Both the position numbers and the translations under genes were made by a program. From the NCBI RefSeq assembly GCF_013409305.1, contig NZ_JACBZJ010000001.1:3162001-3226000 (forward strand): DNA of 64,000 nucleotides, read 5' to 3'. The notes beneath the pieces were generated by a model. The model worked only from the letters and a program-made list of their open reading frames with translations. It was not told the DNA's origin and ran no database searches. How positions within the stretch are numbered: position 1 is the first letter of the stretch; the number at the start of each line of letters is the position of its first letter. Positions 56,333 to 64,000 of the stretch are shown here, in pieces. The stretch is from Cellulomonas soli (GTDB lineage Bacteria > Actinomycetota > Actinomycetes > Actinomycetales > Cellulomonadaceae).

Positions 56333-57039
56333 CCGCCGGCTCAGGCAACCCCGAGGGGTCGAGGAAGGACGAGAGGCGTCCGGTGCTGATCGGCGCGCGG
56401 TGGCGCAGCAGGCGGTCGGCCGCGGTCGCCGGCGTGCTGTTCGCCGTGCTCCTCGTGGTCGCGATCGTCGCGATGCGGGTCGCGACGGCGGACGCCGACC
56501 CGCAGGTGCTCGTCGAGGACGCCGGACGGCGTCGGCTGATCGGGCTGAGCCTGCAGATCGTGCCGTTCGCCGGGATCGCGTTCCTGTGGTTCATCGGCGT
56601 CGTGCGCGACCAGCTCGGCGACGTCGAGGACCGGCTCTTCTCCACCGTGTTCCTGGGCAGCGGCCTGCTCTTCCTCGCGATGCTCTTCCAGGGGGCCGTG
56701 ACCCAGACCAGCATGCTGGCCATGCTCGGCGACGAACCACCGGACGGCAGCGTGTGGACGTTCGGTCGGGGTGCCACCGAGGCGCTGATCTCGGTGTACG
56801 CCATGCGGATGGCGGCGGTCTTCACGCTCTCGGTCAGCTCGGTCGCCCTGCGCACGCGTGCGGTGCCGCGCTGGGTCGCCCTGCTGGGCCTCGCGGTCGG
56901 ACTGCTCCTGATGGTCACGGGCGGGTCGTCCCGGTGGGTCGTGCTCGCGTTCCCCGTCTGGGTCCTCGTCCTCAGCCTCGTGATCCTGCTCACACGCCCG
57001 CCCGGGACCTCGTCCTCGGCGCTCGTGGCCCCACGGTAG
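56329..57039 (+). CDS. Multi-pass membrane protein of unknown function
   Basis: 236 residues, GTG start in a GTGA overlap with the SulP gene. Five hydrophobic helices are visible: about 32-50, 72-92, 105-125, 150-170 and 180-225 (probably two). The second loop has a conserved-looking VVRDQLGDVEDRLFSTVFLGSGLL. This resembles uncharacterised actinobacterial membrane proteins but no family was recognised with confidence. Coupling to SulP suggests it could be an accessory subunit or simply co-expressed. Confidence 0.7.
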   Translation: MTAGSGNPEGSRKDERRPVLIGARWRSRRSAAVAGVLFAVLLVVAIVAMRVATADADPQVLVEDAGRRRLIGLSLQIVPFAGIAFLWFIGVVRDQLGDVEDRLFSTVFLGSGLLFLAMLFQGAVTQTSMLAMLGDEPPDGSVWTFGRGATEALISVYAMRMAAVFTLSVSSVALRTRAVPRWVALLGLAVGLLLMVTGGSSRWVVLAFPVWVLVLSLVILLTRPPGTSSSALVAPR

Positions 57040-57181
57040 GACGGGTCGCGCGAGCCCTGGGGGGTTCTGCGGGGTCCTCCCTGCCGGGGCTGCCGTCGTG
57101 GTCCGATGGGCGCACACCCCTGCTGCCCGGTCGCCCTTGCGGGCGCCGTCCGGACGGCAAGCACTTCGAGGAGAGACACCC

Positions 57182-58204
57182 ATGCGTGGAGCTGTGATGC
57201 ACGCCCCCGGCGACGTGCGCGTCGAGGACCGCCCGATGCCGACGATCGTCGAACCCACCGATGCGATCATCAGGATCGCCGCGACCTGCGTGTGCGGGTC
57301 GGACCTGTGGCCGTACCGAGGTCTGGAGCCGGTGGCCGCGCCTCAGCCGATGGGCCACGAGTACGTGGGCGTCGTGACCGAGATCGGCGAGGCAGTCCGG
57401 GAGATCCGGGTCGGCGACTTCGTCGTCGGGTCGTTCTTCTCCTCCGACAACACCTGCGAGATCTGTCTGGCCGGCTACCAGACCCACTGCGTGCACCGCG
57501 GCCCGGGTGCCGCCTCGGGCGGCCAGGCGCAGTACACGCGCGTCCCGCTGGCCGACGGGACCCTGGTGGCGACGCCCGGGCAGCCGGACGCCGACCTGGT
57601 CCCGTCGCTGCTGGCGGCCTCCGACGTGCTGGGCACCGGCTGGTTCGCGGCCGTGGCGGCCGAGGTGGGACCGGGCAAGACGGTCGCGGTCGTCGGGGAC
57701 GGCGCGGTGGGCCTCCTGGGCGTGCTCGCGGCCAAGCAGCTGGGAGCCGAGCGGATCATCGCGATGTCCCGGCACGCCGACCGCCAGGCGCTGGCCCGCG
57801 AGTTCGGGGCGACGGACATCGTCACCGAGCGGGGCGACGAGGGCGTGGCGCGCATCAAGGAGCTCACCGGCGGTCTGGGCGCGCACTCGGTGATCGAGGC
57901 GGTGGGCACGCAGGAGTCGATGATGCAGGCGATCCGGGCCACCCGCCCGGGCGGGCACGTCGGGTACGTCGGGGTCTCCCACGACGTGTCGCTGCCCGGC
58001 CTGGAGCTGTTCTTCTCCGGTGTGCACCTGCACGGCGGCCCGGCCCCGGTGCGGCGGTTCCTGCCCGACCTGATCGACCGCATCTGGCGACGCGAGATCG
58101 ACCCCGGCAAGGTCTTCGACCTGGTGCTGCCCCTCGAGGAGGCGGCCGCGGCGTACCGGGCCATGGACGAGCGCCGCGCGATCAAGGTCCTGCTGACCGT
58201 CTGA
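57182..58204 (+). CDS. Zinc-dependent alcohol dehydrogenase-family oxidoreductase
   Basis: 340 residues. Catalytic zinc ligands Cys38 (CVCGSD) and His59-Glu60 (GHEY). The structural zinc loop reads DNTCEICLAGYQTHC, with three Cys and an Asp in the first position, usual in this subgroup. The Rossmann site VVGDGAVGLLGVLAAKQLGAERI includes a basic SRHADR segment after strand 2, suggesting NADPH. GAGGAGAG lies before the ATG. It oxidises an alcohol or reduces an aldehyde; substrate unknown. It ends at a bidirectional terminator facing the MFS gene. Confidence 0.92.
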   Translation: MRGAVMHAPGDVRVEDRPMPTIVEPTDAIIRIAATCVCGSDLWPYRGLEPVAAPQPMGHEYVGVVTEIGEAVREIRVGDFVVGSFFSSDNTCEICLAGYQTHCVHRGPGAASGGQAQYTRVPLADGTLVATPGQPDADLVPSLLAASDVLGTGWFAAVAAEVGPGKTVAVVGDGAVGLLGVLAAKQLGAERIIAMSRHADRQALAREFGATDIVTERGDEGVARIKELTGGLGAHSVIEAVGTQESMMQAIRATRPGGHVGYVGVSHDVSLPGLELFFSGVHLHGGPAPVRRFLPDLIDRIWRREIDPGKVFDLVLPLEEAAAAYRAMDERRAIKVLLTV

Positions 58205-58209
58205 CCGGA

Positions 58210-58251
58210 GGGTGCCGTGGTCCTCAGGAGTGTCTGAGGACCACGGCACCC
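58210..58251. terminator. 18-bp perfect bidirectional terminator hairpin
   Basis: The arms 58210-58227 (GGGTGCCGTGGTCCTCAG) and 58234-58251 pair perfectly with a six-base loop, between the convergent dehydrogenase and MFS genes. Confidence 0.85.
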
Positions 58252-58275
58252 TGGGTGCGGCTGCTCCTCGACGCG

Positions 58276-59781
58276 TCAGTGGGCGTGTGCCGCGATCACG
58301 GGCCGCTCGGCGTCCTCCTCGACCGGGTGCTCGAGGTTCTGCTCGGCCAGGGCGCTGGCACGAGCGGGGATCGTGGTGGCGACCACCGCGGCGACCGCGG
58401 CGGCGCCCGCACCGAGCAGGAGCCCGGTCACGAACCCGGCCCGGCTGGGCACGGTGAAGCCGCCACCGAGGTCGAGGGTCATCTGCGACAGGACCACCCC
58501 GACGATCGCCGCGGAGACCGAGGTGCCGATCGAGCGCATGAGCGTGTTGAAGCTGTTGGCCGAGCCGGTCTCGGACCGCGGCACGGAACCCATGATGAGC
58601 GCGGGCATGGCGCCGTAGGCGAGCCCGACGCCGCTGCTGCTGATCGCGACGGCCACGGCCAGGCCGAGGATCGATCCCATGAGCACGATCGCGGACAGGT
58701 AGCCGACGGCGACCACGGCAGCGCCGAGGACGAGGCTGACCTTGGGTCCGCGTGCGTGCGAGAGGCGGGCGCCGAACGGTGAGACGAGCATCATCATCAG
58801 GCCGCCGGGCATCATCCACAGCCCCATGTGCAGCATGTCCTGGCCCAGGCCGAACCCGGTGCTGGTGGGCAGCTGCAGCAGCTGGGGGATGATCAGCGAC
58901 TGCGCATACATCGCGAACCCGATGACCAGGGACGAGACGTTCGTCAGCAGGACGACGGGGCGCGCGGTGACGCGCAGGTCGACCAGCGGGTCGGTGACGC
59001 GCAGCTCGTACCAGCCCCAGATCAGCACCAGGACGACGGCCGCGGCGAGCAGAGCGATGATGGTCGGGCTTCCCCAGCCCCAGTCCGCCCCCTTGGACAC
59101 GCCGAGGAGCAGGCACACGAGGGCCACGCCGAGCCCGATCGCACCGGGCAGGTCGAACCGGCCGCGGGCGGTCACGGGCGCGGCCGGGATGAGCGTCGCG
59201 ATGAGGATGACGACGACGACCGCGAGCACGGTGGCGCCCCAGAACAGCGTCCGCCAGCTGGCGTTCTGGGCGACCGCGGCGGCGATCGGCAGGCCGAGGG
59301 CGCCGCCGACGCCCATGGAGGCGCTCATCAGCGCGATCGAGGTGCCGAGCCTCTCGGCGGGCAGGATGTCGCGCATGGCGCTGATGCCCAGCGGGATGAG
59401 CCCCATGCCGGCGCCCTGGAGCGCGCGCCCGGCGACCATCGGGACGACCGAGCCGGCGGTCGCGCACACGATCGAGCCGATGACCAGCAGCGAGCCGCAG
59501 ATGAGCATGAGCCGGCGCTTGCCGTACAGGTCGCCCAGCCGTCCGCTGGTCGGCGTCATCACGGCCGCGGACAGCAGGGTGGCGGTGATGACCCAGGAGG
59601 TGTTCGAGGCCGTGGTGCCCAGGATCGTGGGCAGCTCGGCGATGAGGGGGACCACGAGGGTCTGCATGATCGCGGCCGTGATGCCGGCGAAGGCCAGCAC
59701 CAGGACGATCGCGTTCGACCGGGCGGGGGAGACGGCGCCCAGCGTGCCCGGGCGGACGGGCAATTCATGGGAGGTATTCAC
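58276..59781 (-). CDS. MFS drug/H+ antiporter (DHA2, 14-helix type)
   Basis: 501 residues with fourteen hydrophobic helices. Motif A GRLGDLYGKRRLML lies between helices 2 and 3 and motif C-like GRALQGAGMGLIPLG in helix 5. A short His-rich tail (VIAAHAH) ends the protein. GTG 59781 is preferred because TATGCT (minus strand 59794-59789) is seven bases upstream; ATGs further up would lie in the operators. It exports drugs or metabolites by proton exchange. It is divergently transcribed from a MarR gene and shares two operator copies with it. Confidence 0.92.
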   Translation of the reverse strand: MNTSHELPVRPGTLGAVSPARSNAIVLVLAFAGITAAIMQTLVVPLIAELPTILGTTASNTSWVITATLLSAAVMTPTSGRLGDLYGKRRLMLICGSLLVIGSIVCATAGSVVPMVAGRALQGAGMGLIPLGISAMRDILPAERLGTSIALMSASMGVGGALGLPIAAAVAQNASWRTLFWGATVLAVVVVILIATLIPAAPVTARGRFDLPGAIGLGVALVCLLLGVSKGADWGWGSPTIIALLAAAVVLVLIWGWYELRVTDPLVDLRVTARPVVLLTNVSSLVIGFAMYAQSLIIPQLLQLPTSTGFGLGQDMLHMGLWMMPGGLMMMLVSPFGARLSHARGPKVSLVLGAAVVAVGYLSAIVLMGSILGLAVAVAISSSGVGLAYGAMPALIMGSVPRSETGSANSFNTLMRSIGTSVSAAIVGVVLSQMTLDLGGGFTVPSRAGFVTGLLLGAGAAAVAAVVATTIPARASALAEQNLEHPVEEDAERPVIAAHAH

Positions 59782-59782
59782 G

Positions 59783-59818
59783 ATGTGCAGCATACACACG
59801 ATGTGCATCATGCACATC
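59783..59818. promoter_or_regulatory. Two tandem MarR-type operators in the MFS/marR divergent promoter
   Basis: Copy 1 is a perfect palindrome GATGTGCATCATGCACATC (59800-59818). Copy 2 (59783-59799, ATGTGCAGCATACACAC) matches it at 14 of 17 core positions; the copies are 18 bases apart. Copy 2 covers the MFS -10 (TATGCT) and copy 1 lies just before the marR -10 (TAGGAT, 59824-59829). Both genes should be repressed together. Confidence 0.8.
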
Positions 59819-59862
59819 CCCGCTAGGATGGGCCTCACGCCACGACGACGGAGGAGCGCGCG

Positions 59863-60369
59863 ATGACGGGGGCTGCCCAGGGTGTGCAGAGCCGGACGAC
59901 GAGCAGGGACGAGCAGGCGGCAGCAGTGCTGCGGACCCTGGAGCTCGAGGCGATGCTGTTCGGACGCCAGCTCGAGCCCGCGCTGCGGCACACGTCCGAC
60001 CACGACCGGCTCGACCGCAGCGCCTACGCGCTCCTGACCCGCCTGCAGGTGCAGGGCCCGATGTCGATCGGCGAGCTCAGCGACGCCTTCAGCCTCGACG
60101 TGTCCACCGTGAACCGGCAGGCGGGCGCCGTGCTGCACGCCGGGCTGGTCGAACGGATCCCCGACCCCGACGGCGGCATGGCCCGCAAGTTCCGGCTCAC
60201 CACGGAGGGCCGTCGCCGGCTCGACGACGAGCGGGAGTCGAACCTGCGGGGACTGGCCCTCGTCGTGGGCAGCTGGACGACCGAGGACGTCGACGCGCTC
60301 GCGACCTTGATGCGGCGGCTGAACCTCGAGATCGAGGACCGTCGCGGTCGCCGCTGGCCCCGCCCCTGA
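59863..60369 (+). CDS. MarR-family transcriptional regulator
   Basis: 168 residues. The winged helix reads LTRLQVQGPMSIGELSDAFSLDVSTVNRQAGAVLHAGLVERIPDPDGGMARKFRLTTEG, typical of MarR including the Asp-x-Arg/Lys wing. The ATG has GGAGGAGCG upstream and a TAGGAT -10 further up. Divergent from the MFS exporter with shared operators, it should repress both genes until a ligand, perhaps the exported compound, releases it. Confidence 0.93.
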   Translation: MTGAAQGVQSRTTSRDEQAAAVLRTLELEAMLFGRQLEPALRHTSDHDRLDRSAYALLTRLQVQGPMSIGELSDAFSLDVSTVNRQAGAVLHAGLVERIPDPDGGMARKFRLTTEGRRRLDDERESNLRGLALVVGSWTTEDVDALATLMRRLNLEIEDRRGRRWPRP

Positions 60370-60435
60370 CCCGAGCTCGAGGGGTGGCCTCCAGAGGGGT
60401 ACCGACGGCAACTCCCTCGGGACCGCATCCCCTCC

Positions 60436-60441
60436 TACCGT
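60436..60441 (+). promoter_or_regulatory. -10-like box TACCGT before the XRE regulator
   Basis: Seven bases before ATG 60449; supports that start over GTG 60440, which overlaps the box. Confidence 0.45.
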
Positions 60442-60448
60442 GGTGGGC

Positions 60449-61351
60449 ATGGCGACGAGCAGACGTGACGAGGTGCGGGACTTCCTGGTCTCGCGCCGAG
60501 CGAAGGTCACCCCCGAGCAGGCGGGTCTCCTGCCGGGCGGACGTCGTCGTGTCCCGGGCCTGCGCCGCGGCGAGGTCGCTCAGCTGGCCGGCGTGTCGGT
60601 CGAGTACTACACGCAGCTCGAGCGCGGGGCCGTGGGCGGCGCGTCCGACAGCGTCCTGGACGCCCTCGCCCGGGCACTGCTGCTGGACGACGCGGAACGC
60701 GCCCACCTGTTCGACCTGGCACGGTCCGGCGGCGCCGGCGCGGGGAGCCATCGCCGGCCGAGCGTGCAGGCCGTGCGTCCCGGCATCCAGCAGCTCCTCG
60801 ACGGTCAGCTCGCCCCCGCATGGGCGGGCAACCGTCGCGGCGACCTGGTGGCCACCAACCTTCTGGGGCGGGCGCTGAACTCCCCGCTGTTCGACGAACC
60901 CGACCGGCCCGTCAACGCGGCACGGTTCCGGTTCCTCAGCCCGCGGGCCGCCGCGTTCTACCGGGACTGGGAGCAGACCGGCCGGGACACCGTCGCGGCA
61001 CTGCGCCTCGCAGCGGGCAGCACCCCGTTCGACCGGGGCCTGAGCGACCTGGTCGGCGAGCTGTCGACCCGCAGCGAGGAGTTCCGCACCCTGTGGGCCT
61101 CGCACGACGTGCGCCTGCACAGCACGGGGACCAAGCGGCTGCACCACCCCGTGGTCGGCGACCTCGACCTGGCCTACGAGGGCCTGGCGCTCGCCTCGGA
61201 CCCCGGTCTGATGATCTTCGTCTACAGCGCCGAGCCCGGCTCGGCGTCCGCGCACGCCCTCGACCTGCTCGCCAGCTGGGCCGCGACGTCCGCCGCGCAG
61301 GAGCGCAGCGCCGACGGCGCACCGGCCCGGAGCCTTCCCGGGCGCCCGTAG
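60449..61351 (+). CDS. XRE-type regulator with MmyB-like ligand domain
   Basis: 300 residues. The N-terminal helix-turn-helix (about 35-75) reads GLRRGEVAQLAGVSVEYYTQLERG, followed by an MmyB-like domain (about 105-275) with FRFLSPRAAAFYRDWEQ and LVGELSTRSEEFRTLWASHDVR. The second half is closely similar to the regulator at the right end of the window. Such regulators usually control adjacent oxidoreductase genes; the aldo/keto reductase follows on the same strand. The ligand is unknown. Confidence 0.9.
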   Translation: MATSRRDEVRDFLVSRRAKVTPEQAGLLPGGRRRVPGLRRGEVAQLAGVSVEYYTQLERGAVGGASDSVLDALARALLLDDAERAHLFDLARSGGAGAGSHRRPSVQAVRPGIQQLLDGQLAPAWAGNRRGDLVATNLLGRALNSPLFDEPDRPVNAARFRFLSPRAAAFYRDWEQTGRDTVAALRLAAGSTPFDRGLSDLVGELSTRSEEFRTLWASHDVRLHSTGTKRLHHPVVGDLDLAYEGLALASDPGLMIFVYSAEPGSASAHALDLLASWAATSAAQERSADGAPARSLPGRP

Positions 61352-61386
61352 CACCCACCCACCCGCCCACCCACCCGCCCCGCCCG
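61352..61386 (+). repeat. C-rich tetranucleotide tract (CCCA/CCCG)
   Basis: A run of CACC/CCCA/CCCG units after the XRE stop. Its minus strand has at least six GGG runs, so a G-quadruplex or i-motif is possible in the 104-base gap before the aldo/keto reductase. Confidence 0.75.
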
Positions 61387-61455
61387 TGCTGACCGCACGG
61401 GCTCTGTCGACGCGCGCACCCACCGGGCGCGCACACCACCACGAGAGGTTCCACC

Positions 61456-62313
61456 ATGACCGTCCAGATCCCCGACGTCGTCCTCAACAACGGCGTCCGG
61501 ATGCCGATCCTCGGCTTCGGCGTCTTCCAGGTGCCCGACGAGCAGACCGAGCAGGTCGTCACCGACGCGCTCGCGGCCGGCTACCGGCACCTGGACACCG
61601 CGGCCGTCTACGGCAACGAGGCGGGTGTCGGCCGGGCCATCGCCGCCAGCGGCATCCCGCGCGACGAGCTGTTCGTCACCACCAAGCTGTGGGTGCACGA
61701 CGGCGGCGAGGACGGCACCCGCCGCGCGTTCGACGCCTCGCTGGAGCGCCTCGGCCTGGACCACCTGGACCTGTACCTGATCCACCAGCCGTACGGCGAC
61801 GTGTACTCCTCGTGGCGTGCCATGCAGGACCTGTACGCGCAGGGCCGGGTCCGTGCGATCGGCGTCTCGAACTTCTACCCCGACCGGCTGGTCGACCTCA
61901 TCACGCACACCGACGTCGTCCCCGCCGTCAACCAGGTCGAGACGCACCCGTTCTTCCAGCGCGCCGACGACCAGGCGCTGATGGCCGAGCACGGCGTGCA
62001 GATCGAGGCCTGGGGCCCGCTGGCCGAGGGCCGCAACGACATCTTCACCAACCCGACCCTGACCGAGATCGGGCAGGCGTACGGCAGGTCCGTCGCGCAG
62101 GTCGCGCTGCGCTGGCTCGTGCAGCGCGGGGTCGTCGTCATCCCCAAGTCGGTGCGACCGGAGCGCATGGCCGAGAACCTGGACGTCTTCGACTTCGAGC
62201 TCACCGAGGGCGACATGGCCCGCATCGCCACGCTCGACACCGGCGCGAGCCTCGCGTTCGACCACCGCGACCCCGAGTTCGTGGTCCGGATCGGTGGCGC
62301 GCGGATCGGCTGA
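61456..62313 (+). CDS. Aldo/keto reductase (2,5-diketogluconate reductase-like)
   Basis: 285 residues. The catalytic tetrad is Asp47 (LDTA), Tyr52, Lys77 (TTKLW) and His110 (LIHQP). The C-terminal NADPH-binding segment [16 protein letters not shown] is present. It reduces aldehydes and ketones with NADPH. GAGAGG lies upstream of the ATG. It sits between an XRE regulator and a fragment of a different aldo/keto reductase, so the neighbourhood appears to be a redox island that has lost a gene. Confidence 0.95.
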   Translation: MTVQIPDVVLNNGVRMPILGFGVFQVPDEQTEQVVTDALAAGYRHLDTAAVYGNEAGVGRAIAASGIPRDELFVTTKLWVHDGGEDGTRRAFDASLERLGLDHLDLYLIHQPYGDVYSSWRAMQDLYAQGRVRAIGVSNFYPDRLVDLITHTDVVPAVNQVETHPFFQRADDQALMAEHGVQIEAWGPLAEGRNDIFTNPTLTEIGQAYGRSVAQVALRWLVQRGVVVIPKSVRPERMAENLDVFDFELTEGDMARIATLDTGASLAFDHRDPEFVVRIGGARIG

Positions 62314-62322
62314 GCCGTCACG

Positions 62323-62359
62323 GGGCGGCGCACCGCAGACGACCCGCGGTGCGCCGCCC
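62323..62359 (+). terminator. 14-bp stem terminator after the aldo/keto reductase
   Basis: GGGCGGCGCACCGC (62323-62336) pairs perfectly with GCGGTGCGCCGCCC (62346-62359), nine-base loop, 10 bases after the stop. Confidence 0.8.
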
Positions 62360-62360
62360 G

Positions 62361-62572
62361 GAGGGCACGGTGTTCAGCCAGGGCGACTTCCGTGCAGGTG
62401 TGCCGCGCAACAGCCCGGAGAACATGGCGGCGAACATGGCCGTCGTGCGGCCGCTCGAGGAGTGGGTGGTGCGCACCGGGTCCACACCGGGCCAGATCTC
62501 GCAGGTGTGGTTGCTCGCGCGTCGTCCGTGGGTCGTCCCTCTCCCGAGCGCGAACCGCACCGCGCGCGTGCC
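62361..62572 (+). pseudogene. Remnant of a second aldo/keto reductase (C-terminal part)
   Basis: One frame encodes VFSQGDFRAGVPRNSPENM, then QISQVWLLARRPWVVPLPS, the C-terminal pattern of the YajO/AKR13-type reductases (usually DFR-x-x-x-PRF, [24 protein letters not shown]). About 65 residues survive with no start codon, ribosome site or N-terminal catalytic half, and the frame drifts into unrelated residues near 62565. It differs from the intact reductase upstream, so it is not a local duplicate of it. Confidence 0.7.
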
Positions 62573-63277
62573 TCAGCGCCGCAGGGTCCGGGCGAGGTAG
62601 GCGTCGACGTCGTCGCCGGCGTCAGCGACCTCCTCGCCGCGGACGGCCAGCCCTTCGCCGACGATCGCGCCCGGAGCCAGGGCGGAGTAGACCTCGACCG
62701 CCCGGCCGAGACCGCTCATCGCGTGGGTCGTGACCGGAAGGAGTGTCGTGCCGGTCAGGTCGATGGCCTCGACGAACGTCGACATGATCATCGGTGGCCG
62801 CACGTTCCAGATGGGGCTGGCCAGGATGACGGTGCTGTACCCGCTCACGTCGGGCAGAGCGCCGACGATCACCGGTCGGGCGTCCTCGTCCTGCTCGCGC
62901 ACGTTGCGGTCGACGGTCTCGCGGTAGTCGTGCGGGTACGGGTCGGTGGCCTCGATCCGGAAGACGTCGCAGCCGAGGCGGTCGGCGATCATCGTGGCGA
63001 GCACCTCGGTGTTGCCGACCTCCAGATCGCGTCGGTCGCCGTACCAGTAGTTCTCGCCGGGGCGCGAGAAGGAGGCCAGCAGGATCGCGGACGCGGGAGT
63101 CGTCGCGGGGGAGGGCATCGTGGTCGTCTCCGGGTCGGTGGGGGCGGGCGGCCGGGTGGTCGACGGCGCGGTGGTCCCGGCGGTGCGTCCCGCCGCGCAC
63201 CCCGCCGCCACGAGCCCGACGCCCGTCTGGAGCGACGCCCGCAGGAAGGTGCGTCGGTCTACCCGGCCGGCGCTCAC
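62573..63277 (-). CDS. Tat-exported flavodoxin-like lipoprotein
   Basis: 234 residues, GTG start overlapping the regulator stop by GTGA. The N terminus has a twin-arginine motif DRRTFLRAS (Arg8-Arg9), a hydrophobic stretch and lipobox VAAGC with Cys27, then a Thr/Pro-rich spacer. The flavodoxin_4-type domain (about 70-234) shows ILLASFSRPGENYWYGDRRDLEVGNTEVLATMIAD and VILASPIWNVRPPMIMSTFVEAI, the FMN loops. Tat export allows the folded, FMN-loaded protein to be anchored outside. It is coupled to an XRE regulator on the minus strand. Confidence 0.85.
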   Translation of the reverse strand: MSAGRVDRRTFLRASLQTGVGLVAAGCAAGRTAGTTAPSTTRPPAPTDPETTTMPSPATTPASAILLASFSRPGENYWYGDRRDLEVGNTEVLATMIADRLGCDVFRIEATDPYPHDYRETVDRNVREQDEDARPVIVGALPDVSGYSTVILASPIWNVRPPMIMSTFVEAIDLTGTTLLPVTTHAMSGLGRAVEVYSALAPGAIVGEGLAVRGEEVADAGDDVDAYLARTLRR

Positions 63278-64000
63278 ACGCTCGGGCCGAACGCCTCGGC
63301 GCGGTGCGTCGCTGCGAGCGCCGCCAGCAGCTCGAGGCAGTCGGCGGCAGGGGTGCCGGGCGCGGCGCTGTAAGCGATGAGCAGCACACCGGGCTCCTGC
63401 ACCAGCTCCATCACGTCGTAGTCGAGTTCGAGGATGCCTACGGCGGGGTGGCGAAGCCGCTTGAGACCCGTGCGGTGCACGCGCACGTCGTGCGTGGCCC
63501 ACAGGGTGCGGAACGCCTCCGACCGCGTCGACAGCTCACCGACCAGGTCGGAGAGGGCTTTGTCGTACGGGTTGAGGCCCGCGGTCGCGTGCAGCACGGC
63601 GACGCAGCCGCGGCTGACGGTCTCCCAGTCGGGGTAGAAGTCACGCCCCGACGGGTCGAGGAAGGCGAACCGGGCGGTGTTGGGCGCCGTGCCCGTGTGC
63701 TCGGCGTAACGGAACACCGGCGCATGCAGCTCGCGGGCCAGGGCGTTCGCGGCCAGCATGTCCATGCGGGAGTCGCGCAGGTAGGCAGGCACCATGGTCA
63801 TCCCGTCGAGAACTCGGCGCAAGGACTCGTGGACCGGTGACGGCTTGGCGGGCGAGCGGCGTTTGCGTGCGGGCTGGTTGGCGGCCTGGGCCAGGTTGCG
63901 CAGGTGGCGCTGCTCGGCCTCGTCCAGACGTAGGGCATCGGCCAGGGCGTCCAGCACGGAGTCGGAGACGCCGGCGAGGTTCCCCCGCTCGAGGCGGGCG
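63274..64000 (-). CDS. XRE-type regulator with MmyB-like ligand domain, 5' end beyond the window
   Basis: The frame stays open to the right edge (ARLERGNLAGVSDSVLDALADALRLDEAEQRHL), so the N-terminal helix-turn-helix is cut off; about 241 codons are visible. The MmyB-like domain (TARFAFLDPSGRDFYPDWETVSRG and LVGELSTRSEAFRTLWATHDVRVHRTGLKRLRHP) is a close paralogue of the regulator at 60449. It overlaps the flavodoxin gene by GTGA and is its probable regulator. Fully translated downstream part; no frameshift seen. Confidence 0.88.
   Translation of the reverse strand, partial: ARLERGNLAGVSDSVLDALADALRLDEAEQRHLRNLAQAANQPARKRRSPAKPSPVHESLRRVLDGMTMVPAYLRDSRMDMLAANALARELHAPVFRYAEHTGTAPNTARFAFLDPSGRDFYPDWETVSRGCVAVLHATAGLNPYDKALSDLVGELSTRSEAFRTLWATHDVRVHRTGLKRLRHPAVGILELDYDVMELVQEPGVLLIAYSAAPGTPAADCLELLAALAATHRAEAFGPSV

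Overview
The window is a very G+C-rich actinobacterial chromosome segment, with nearly every third codon position G or C, many GTG starts and 1-4 base gene overlaps. Gene content and order (corC-era, leuA-recO-uppS, znuABC next to glyS, dus, dgt-dnaG) best fit the Micrococcales, most likely Cellulomonas or a close relative. That placement is inference. No rRNA, tRNA, insertion sequence, prophage or CRISPR array was seen.

Layout. 1-3298: end of a CorC-type CBS protein, Era GTPase and a membrane-tethered alpha/beta hydrolase. 3483-21973: a tightly packed, one-direction block of ten genes: PP2C phosphatase, FHA protein, Ser/Thr kinase, a 1,932-residue N-terminally anchored Ig/FN3 protein, MoxR ATPase, DUF58 protein, TgpA-like transglutaminase, RDD-FHA protein and two anchored beta-propeller proteins. 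The core resembles the kinase/FN3/AAA/DUF58/transglutaminase/PP2C cluster described in bifidobacteria as PFNA. Its transglutaminase lacks both the catalytic Cys and His. 21971-25524: leuA with a leucine-rich leader peptide and an attenuator-like hairpin, then recO and uppS. 25574-29302: small VOC and DedA genes, then a zinc-type ABC importer (znuA-znuC-znuB) with a Zur-like box over its promoter. 29426-38454: glyS, an ABC exporter with a DesK/DesR-type two-component pair, a VOC protein, a dihydrouridine synthase, a methyltransferase and a PfkB kinase.

38529-47456 is a maltodextrin locus: GH13 glucosidase and LacI regulator on the minus strand, divergent from malE-malF-malG-GH13, with TTGCAA-type operators between them. 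An AAC(3)-family acetyltransferase gene is coupled to its end. 48315-51609: dgt and dnaG. 51656-57039: an intact transglutaminase, a MATE exporter, a SulP permease and a membrane protein, with a G-rich repeat in the MATE-SulP gap. 57182-64000: a redox and stress region: Zn alcohol dehydrogenase, MFS exporter with divergent MarR and paired operators, two paralogous XRE regulators, an aldo/keto reductase plus the remnant of another, and a Tat-lipoprotein flavodoxin.

A recurrent signal is leaderless expression: a -10-like hexamer (mostly TAGNNT or TACCGT) lies 6-7 bases before many start codons, and it helps decide several starts.
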